DNA of 8,947 nt from Clostridia bacterium (GTDB taxonomy: Bacteria > Bacillota > Clostridia > Oscillospirales > CAG-272): positions 1 to 8,947 of the forward strand of contig JAFXFQ010000248.1 in the NCBI GenBank assembly GCA_017520365.1, given 5' to 3'. Each line of letters opens with the position of its first letter. The first letter of the stretch is position 1. The notes beneath the pieces were generated by a model. It was not told the origin of the DNA. It made no database searches and was given only the letters and a program-made list of their open reading frames with translations. Positions 5,256 to 8,947 of this stretch are shown here, piece by piece. The translations under genes were made by a program, and so were the position numbers.

Positions 5256-5646
5256 AATCGTAGTTTGAAGGAGGGATTACGCAGAAACTTTTTTGACAAA
5301 GGTTTTGCACCTTCCTCTTACCTTCAAACTACGATCTTATATCCCTCCGATAAACTTCACGTTATGCGGGGGATGCACCCCCGCGCCCCCGCTGTGCGGA
5401 AAAAGGAGTTTCGCCATCTGCGGATGGCGACAAGGGCTCCGCGCCCTTGACGGCGCCACCTTTTGAGAAAGGTGGACGAAAACTTTAAAAAAACTTCTTA
5501 AAGTTTTTTGCGGAGCTTTAAAAATGTTTTCGTTTTCTTTGGCTTCGCTTTGCGAAGCGTGGTGCGAAAAGGATCAAGTTAGATTACTGCAAACTGTATT
5601 TTCGCACTAAAAAGCGACCGTATCTCCTATTCTTCAAACTACGATT
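5256..5646. repeat. MITE-like element with 15-bp terminal inverted repeats and internal hairpins
   Basis: AATCGTAGTTTGAAG (5256-5270) is perfectly inverted at 5632-5646, and a further inverted copy lies at 5321-5335. Between them is a chain of hairpins: 5366-5372/5378-5384, 5411-5418/5423-5430, 5431-5437/5443-5449, 5456-5463/5468-5475, 5479-5488/5498-5507, 5542-5548/5552-5558 and 5562-5570/5599-5607. No frame in it looks coding. The design is that of a non-autonomous, hairpin-rich dispersed repeat. This element fills most of the 480-bp gap between the dockerin and TSUP genes. Mobility is inferred from structure only; I see no clear target-site duplication. Confidence 0.6.
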
Positions 5647-5720
5647 TATAAGGATGTTTTTTTGCTGATGCATCAAATTGTTCACAGTGAGAAAGAATAG
5701 GAAAAAACGAGGGTGATATT

Positions 5721-6101
5721 ATGTGGATTGCGGATGCCTTGGCAGCGTTTATTATAGGTGTGCTTTCTGGGATGGGAGTTGGTGGTGGCGGACTATTTGT
5801 AATATATTTGACTCTTATCAAGGGTGTGGCTCAGATAGAGGCACAGGGGCTTAATCTTTATTTTTTTCTGATTGCCTCGGGGGCGGCACTTTTTGTTCAT
5901 ATGGTGAAGCGAAGTATCAATTATCGTTTGGTATTCACTTTGGCCGCTTTGGGTATTCCATCGGCTGTTCTTGGGAGTATCCTTGCCACAAGGGTACACC
6001 CCGAGGCGGTAAGACTGATTTTTGGCCTAATGCTTATAGTTGCAGGGGGGATTTCCTTGTTTACAACGTCAAAGTCCATTCTGAAAATAAAAAAGAAATA
6101 A
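5721..6101 (+). CDS. Half-length TauE/SafE (TSUP) family membrane protein (126 aa)
   Basis: The protein matches one repeat unit of the TSUP (DUF81) transporters, which export sulfite, sulfoacetate or related anions. The glycine-rich GMGVGGGG (17-24) after the first hydrophobic segment is the family signature. 'GIPSAVLGSILATRV' (78-92) and 'RLIFGLMLIVAGGISL' (98-113) match the later conserved strands. About four hydrophobic segments (2-34, 43-61, 69-90, 97-115) precede a Lys-rich cytoplasmic tail. Classical members have two such halves in about 250 residues. Some Clostridia are known to encode halves as adjacent genes, but here there is no partner on either side. ATG at 5721 is preceded by GAGGGTGAT. 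The upstream edge is only 74 bp from the repeat element, and no clear promoter is visible. The substrate is unknown. Confidence 0.8.
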   Translation: MWIADALAAFIIGVLSGMGVGGGGLFVIYLTLIKGVAQIEAQGLNLYFFLIASGAALFVHMVKRSINYRLVFTLAALGIPSAVLGSILATRVHPEAVRLIFGLMLIVAGGISLFTTSKSILKIKKK

Positions 6102-6117
6102 AAAAGTAAAAAAAGTC

Positions 6118-6146
6118 TTTACAAACAGGTTTGGTTGTGATACAAT
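6118..6146 (+). promoter_or_regulatory. rpsO promoter
   Basis: TTTACA (6118-6123), a 17-bp spacer and TACAAT (6141-6146) predict a start near 6153, giving rpsO a leader of about 106 nt. The promoter begins 17 bp after the TSUP stop codon. Confidence 0.75.
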
Positions 6147-6152
6147 ATCAAG

Positions 6153-6258
6153 GCAAATCGGCTTCCCGGACGCAGGAATCTGTTCCTTTCAGAGGAATCT
6201 TTCACCCGCCTCGCCTGAGATGACCGAGTGCAAAATATTTTTTATGAGGTGAAAAACC
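6153..6258 (+). promoter_or_regulatory. S15-type structured leader of rpsO
   Basis: The 106-nt leader can fold in competing ways. UUUCACC (6200-6206) is perfectly complementary to GGUGAAA (6248-6254), which is the Shine-Dalgarno of rpsO, so this pairing would block translation. CACCCG (6203-6208) can instead pair with CGAGUG (6225-6230), with one C-A mismatch. UCGG (6158-6161) and CCGA (6224-6227) can close a larger domain. Ribosomal protein S15 is known to repress its own mRNA through structured leaders in several bacteria, including Bacillales. The particular fold here is inferred by eye. Confidence 0.55.
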
Positions 6259-6525
6259 ATGATCACAAAGGCAGAAAAGACTGCAATCATCGAAGAGTAC
6301 AAGACTCACGAAGGCGACACAGGTTCTCCTGAGGTGCAGATCGCTATTCTCACTCACAGAATCAAGACTCTCACAGAGCACATGAAGGCTAACAAGAAGG
6401 ACCACCATTCCGGCCGCGGCCTTCTCAAGATGGTTGGCCATCGCCGTAACCTTCTTGCATATCTTCAGAAGGTTGACATTGAGCGTTACCGTTCAATCGT
6501 TGAAAGACTCGGCCTCAGAAAGTAA
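6259..6525 (+). CDS. rpsO: 30S ribosomal protein S15
   Basis: S15 is a primary 16S rRNA-binding protein of the small subunit. It stabilises the three-way junction of helices 20-22 and a bridge to the large subunit. The 88-residue length is standard. Diagnostic stretches are GDTGSPEVQIAILTHRI (19-35), the loop DHHSGRGLLKMVGHRRNLL (48-66) with the RNA-contacting D48, H49/H50 and S51, and the terminal YRSIVERLGLRK. The start ATG at 6259 follows GAGGTG at 6246-6251. The gene has its own promoter, a leader that can mask its ribosome binding site, and a terminator before pnp, the usual rpsO-pnp order in bacteria. Codon use is strongly biased, as expected for a highly expressed gene. Confidence 0.98.
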   Translation: MITKAEKTAIIEEYKTHEGDTGSPEVQIAILTHRIKTLTEHMKANKKDHHSGRGLLKMVGHRRNLLAYLQKVDIERYRSIVERLGLRK

Positions 6526-6536
6526 TTTCCACTTTT

Positions 6537-6605
6537 AGCCGAGAGCCAAAAAGGGCTAAGTCGGCTTCGGCAGGATGATTCATCCTGCCGGGGCCTCTAT
6601 TTTTG
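6537..6605 (+). terminator. Two-hairpin terminator/attenuator between rpsO and pnp
   Basis: The first hairpin nests AGCCGA (6537-6542)/TCGGCT (6561-6566) over AGCC (6544-6547)/GGCT (6554-6557). The second pairs CGGCAGGAT (6568-6576) with ATCCTGCCG (6582-6590) around a short loop, and a T tract follows at 6600-6604. The 9-nt gap between stem and T tract makes it an imperfect terminator, so some read-through into pnp is likely. Confidence 0.65.
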
Positions 6606-6620
6606 TAAACGTGCCTTAAA

Positions 6621-6782
6621 GGGGTTAGCAGTTAAATATATTACTTTCAACAAATACGGGTATATTCTCCGTAGGGCGAACTGCGTTCGCCCGCAGCATT
6701 CAGCTGTTTTTATACGGGCGCACACAGTTCGCCCCTGCAGATAAGTCTGTTTGTGAAAGTGGCATATTTAAGTGCTAAACCC
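6621..6782. repeat. Near-palindromic 160-bp intergenic repeat between rpsO and pnp
   Basis: The left half, read forward, and the right half, read on the opposite strand, align over almost their whole length around a central CAGCTG (6701-6706). The outer arms are GGGGTTAGCAGTTAAATATA.. (from 6621) and the inverted copy TGGGTTTAGCACTTAAATAT.. (from 6783). The inner arms are the GGGCGAACTGCGTTCGCCCG module (6674-6693, itself a hairpin) and its inverted variant GGGGCGAACTGTGTGCGCCCG (6735-6715). The arms differ at scattered bases with one or two small indels, so this is an aged or two-copy insertion. No gene is inside. As RNA it would form one long hairpin ahead of pnp. Confidence 0.7.
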
Positions 6783-6822
6783 ATCGAGGCTTAATCTATA
6801 TAATAAAAAGGAGAAAGCAAAA

Positions 6823-8947
6823 ATGTTCGAGAATTACAAAACATTTTCATATGAGCTTGCCGGCAGACCCCTCGTTGTTGAGGTAGGCAAAATTGCAGGT
6901 CTTGCAAACGGCTCTTGTATCGTTCGCTACGGCGAAACCGCAGTTCTTGCTTGTGCAACAGCAAGCGCACGTCCCCGTGAGGGCATAGATTTCCTTCCCC
7001 TCTCCGTTGACTTTGAGGAAAGAATGTATGCTGTAGGTCGCATTCCCGGCGGTTATCTCAAGCGTGAGGGCCGTCCAGGTGAGAAAGCTATCCTTACATC
7101 CCGTGTAATCGACAGACCCCTCCGTCCCCTCTTCCCCAAGGATCTGAGAAATGACGTTAACGTATCTCTCACAGTTCTTTCCGTTGACTACAACTGCTCC
7201 CCTGAGATCACCGCTATGATCGGTGCTTCCATCGCTCTTTCCATCTCCGATATTCCCTGGAACGGCCCTATCGGCGGCGTTTTCATGGGCATGACCGAGG
7301 ACGGAAAGCTCATGGTAAACCCCACTCAGAAGCAGCGTGAGGAAAGCGTTCTCGAGCTTACAGTAGCTGCAAGCGAAGAGAAGGTAGTTATGATTGAGGC
7401 AGGCGCCAAGGAAGTTTCCGATGATGATATGTTCAAGGCTATCATGATGGCTCACGCAGTTATCAAGCAGCTTCTCGTATTCATCAGAAACATCGTAGCA
7501 GAGGTTGGTAAGCCCAAGTTCACATACGAGTCCGGTGAGCTTGATCACGATATGTTCGATGAGATCTTCGCATACGTTGAAGAGGACGTTAAGGCAGCTC
7601 TTGATACAGACGATAAGAACGTTCGTGACGAGAGAATGGAGCCCATCCAGGACAAGGTAATGGAGGCGTTTCTTGAGAAGTATCCCGACCTCGAGGTTAT
7701 CTACCCCGAGCTTATCTATAAGATCCAGAAGAAGATCGTTCGTAACTGGCTCCTTCGCGACAAGAAGCGCGTAGACGGCAGAAGAATGGACCAGATTCGT
7801 CCCCTTGCTGCTGAGGTTGGTATGTTCAACCGCGTTCATGGCTCCGGTCTCTTCACAAGAGGACAGACTCAGGTCCTCACTCTTGCAACTCTCGGCCCTA
7901 TCAGCGAAGAGCAGATGCTCGATACTATATGGGAAGAGCAGTCCAAGAGATATATCCACCACTATAATATGCCCGGCTACTCCGTAGATGAGGCTAAGGC
8001 TTCCCGTAGCCCCGGACGTCGCGAGATCGGCCACGGTGCACTTGCAGAGCGTTCTCTCGTTCCCGTGCTTCCCTCTGTTGAGGAGTTCCCCTACGCTATC
8101 CGTCTCGTTTCCGAGGTAGTTTCCTCCAACGGCTCTACATCTCAGGGAAGCGTTTGCGGCTCCACCCTTGCTCTTATGGACGCAGGTGTTCCCATCAAGG
8201 CTCCCGTTGCAGGTATTTCCTGCGGTCTTATCACTGCAGAGGATTCCGATGACTTTATGACCATGATCGATATTCAGGGTCTTGAGGACTTCTACGGTGA
8301 TATGGACTTTAAGGTAGCAGGTACTCACAAGGGTATCACATCTATCCAGATGGACCTCAAGATCGACGGCCTTACACCTGAGATCATCGCTGAGGCTCTT
8401 GAGGTAACTCATAAGGGCCGTGATTATATCATCGATGAGGTTATCCTCAAGGCTATCGATGCACCCAGAGCAGAGGTTTCTGAGTTTGCTCCCAAGATGA
8501 TCTCCATGAAGATTCCCACCGACAAGATCCGTGAGGTAATCGGTTCCGGCGGTAAGGTGATCCAGAAGATCACAGCTGATACAGGCGCAAAGATCGATAT
8601 TGAGGATGACGGATCTGTCTTCATCTCCGCTGTTGATAAGAATGCTATAGCAGCTGCAAAGAAGATCATCGACGGTATCGTATTCGAGCCCGAGGTAGGT
8701 ATGATCTACGAGGGCGTTGTTACAAGAATCATCCCTATCGGTGCATTCGTTGAGTTTGCTCCCGGCAAGGAAGGCCTTGTTCACATCTCCAAGCTCGATA
8801 ATAAGAGAACGGAGAAGGTTGAGGACGTTTGCAACGAGGGCGACGTTATTACCGTTAAGTTTATGGGTACCGACGAGAAGGGCAGACTTAACCTGTCCAG
8901 AAAGGACGCTATGCCCAAGCCCGAAGGCTATGAGGAAAGAGAAAGAC
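6823..8947 (+). CDS. pnp: Polyribonucleotide nucleotidyltransferase (PNPase), 3' end cut by window
   Basis: PNPase degrades RNA 3' to 5' by phosphorolysis and can add tails in reverse; in Firmicutes it is a main exoribonuclease of mRNA turnover. The 708 visible codons are open with no frameshift. The first RNase PH-like domain spans about 10-145 (GRPGEKAILTSRVIDRPLRPLF at 76-97). A helical linker follows, and the second RNase PH domain spans about 310-540. It contains GSGLFTRGQTQVL (352-364), GHGALAERSL (403-412), the phosphate-binding SNGSTSQGSVCG (435-446) and EDFYGDMDFKVAGT (488-501) with metal ligands D489, D495 and K497. The KH domain (about 556-615) has VIGSGGKVIQKI at 571-582, and the S1 domain starts near 628 with EGVVTRIIPIGAFVEF. 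Only the C-terminal tail is missing. ATG at 6823 has AAGGAG 9 nt upstream. The near-palindrome and terminator upstream suggest control of read-through from rpsO. Confidence 0.98.
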   Translation, partial: MFENYKTFSYELAGRPLVVEVGKIAGLANGSCIVRYGETAVLACATASARPREGIDFLPLSVDFEERMYAVGRIPGGYLKREGRPGEKAILTSRVIDRPLRPLFPKDLRNDVNVSLTVLSVDYNCSPEITAMIGASIALSISDIPWNGPIGGVFMGMTEDGKLMVNPTQKQREESVLELTVAASEEKVVMIEAGAKEVSDDDMFKAIMMAHAVIKQLLVFIRNIVAEVGKPKFTYESGELDHDMFDEIFAYVEEDVKAALDTDDKNVRDERMEPIQDKVMEAFLEKYPDLEVIYPELIYKIQKKIVRNWLLRDKKRVDGRRMDQIRPLAAEVGMFNRVHGSGLFTRGQTQVLTLATLGPISEEQMLDTIWEEQSKRYIHHYNMPGYSVDEAKASRSPGRREIGHGALAERSLVPVLPSVEEFPYAIRLVSEVVSSNGSTSQGSVCGSTLALMDAGVPIKAPVAGISCGLITAEDSDDFMTMIDIQGLEDFYGDMDFKVAGTHKGITSIQMDLKIDGLTPEIIAEALEVTHKGRDYIIDEVILKAIDAPRAEVSEFAPKMISMKIPTDKIREVIGSGGKVIQKITADTGAKIDIEDDGSVFISAVDKNAIAAAKKIIDGIVFEPEVGMIYEGVVTRIIPIGAFVEFAPGKEGLVHISKLDNKRTEKVEDVCNEGDVITVKFMGTDEKGRLNLSRKDAMPKPEGYEERER

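Noticed and set aside
5265..5450. 61-codon frame in the repeat region
   Set aside because: It crosses several hairpins, has no ribosome binding site at a proper distance, and has a composition typical of repeat DNA.
5256..5646. CRISPR array
   Set aside because: The repeats are inverted and irregularly spaced; there are no regular direct repeats with uniform spacers, and no cas genes.
6799..6804. TATAAT just upstream of pnp as a promoter
   Set aside because: No -35 box lies 16-18 bp upstream (TAAACC there), and the transcript would start inside the ribosome binding site.
6847..8784. 645-codon open frame on the minus strand
   Set aside because: It lies fully antisense to pnp, whose plus frame is open throughout with every catalytic motif. 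The antisense opening is a by-product of biased codon use, and its Leu/Asp/Cys-rich translation resembles no protein.

Overview
The window looks like a chromosomal segment from a Gram-positive anaerobe of the class Clostridia, probably of the Oscillospirales/Ruminococcaceae type. This rests on an rpsO-pnp pair with Firmicutes-like signals, strong AAAGGAGG-type ribosome binding sites, sigma-A promoters with 17-bp spacers, a secreted dockerin protein, a lipoprotein, a GH31 glycosidase tail, and several hairpin-rich intergenic repeats. The taxonomic call is inference; no rRNA gene is present.

Layout from left to right. Positions 1-567 hold the 3' end of a GH31 family alpha-glycosidase, followed by two strong hairpin terminators (572-650). 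On the minus strand, 1436-671 is a compact three-gene cassette: a small XRE-type helix-turn-helix protein, a 12-cysteine zinc-ribbon-like protein and an 82-residue cysteine-motif protein. A near-consensus promoter (1536-1508) drives it. The gap 1537-1877 has no convincing gene. It carries a GC-rich double-hairpin block (1692-1763) with a predicted promoter pointing into it from each side. The rightward promoter would give the next gene a structured leader of about 186 nt.

Positions 1878-3709 hold a two-gene unit: a secreted lipoprotein starting at TTG, and a nucleoside hydrolase family protein that overlaps it by ATGA. A terminator follows. Then comes a monocistronic secreted dockerin protein (3906-5186) with a clear promoter and terminator. 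From 5256 to 5646 lies a MITE-like repeat with 15-bp terminal inverted repeats and a string of internal hairpins. It sits just upstream of a half-length TauE/SafE (TSUP) membrane protein gene (5721-6101).

The right part is the housekeeping rpsO-pnp region: an rpsO promoter, an S15-type leader that can pair with the ribosome binding site, rpsO, a terminator, a 160-bp near-palindromic repeat, and pnp, which runs off the window end at 8947 with catalytic core, KH domain and most of the S1 domain visible.

The genes do not form one pathway. GH31 and dockerin fit extracellular polysaccharide use. The lipoprotein and nucleoside hydrolase are co-expressed, with no obvious shared role. rpsO and pnp are translation and RNA decay. 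The parts most open to discovery are the 1537-1877 regulatory gap, the Cys-rich/HTH cassette and the two inverted-repeat elements.
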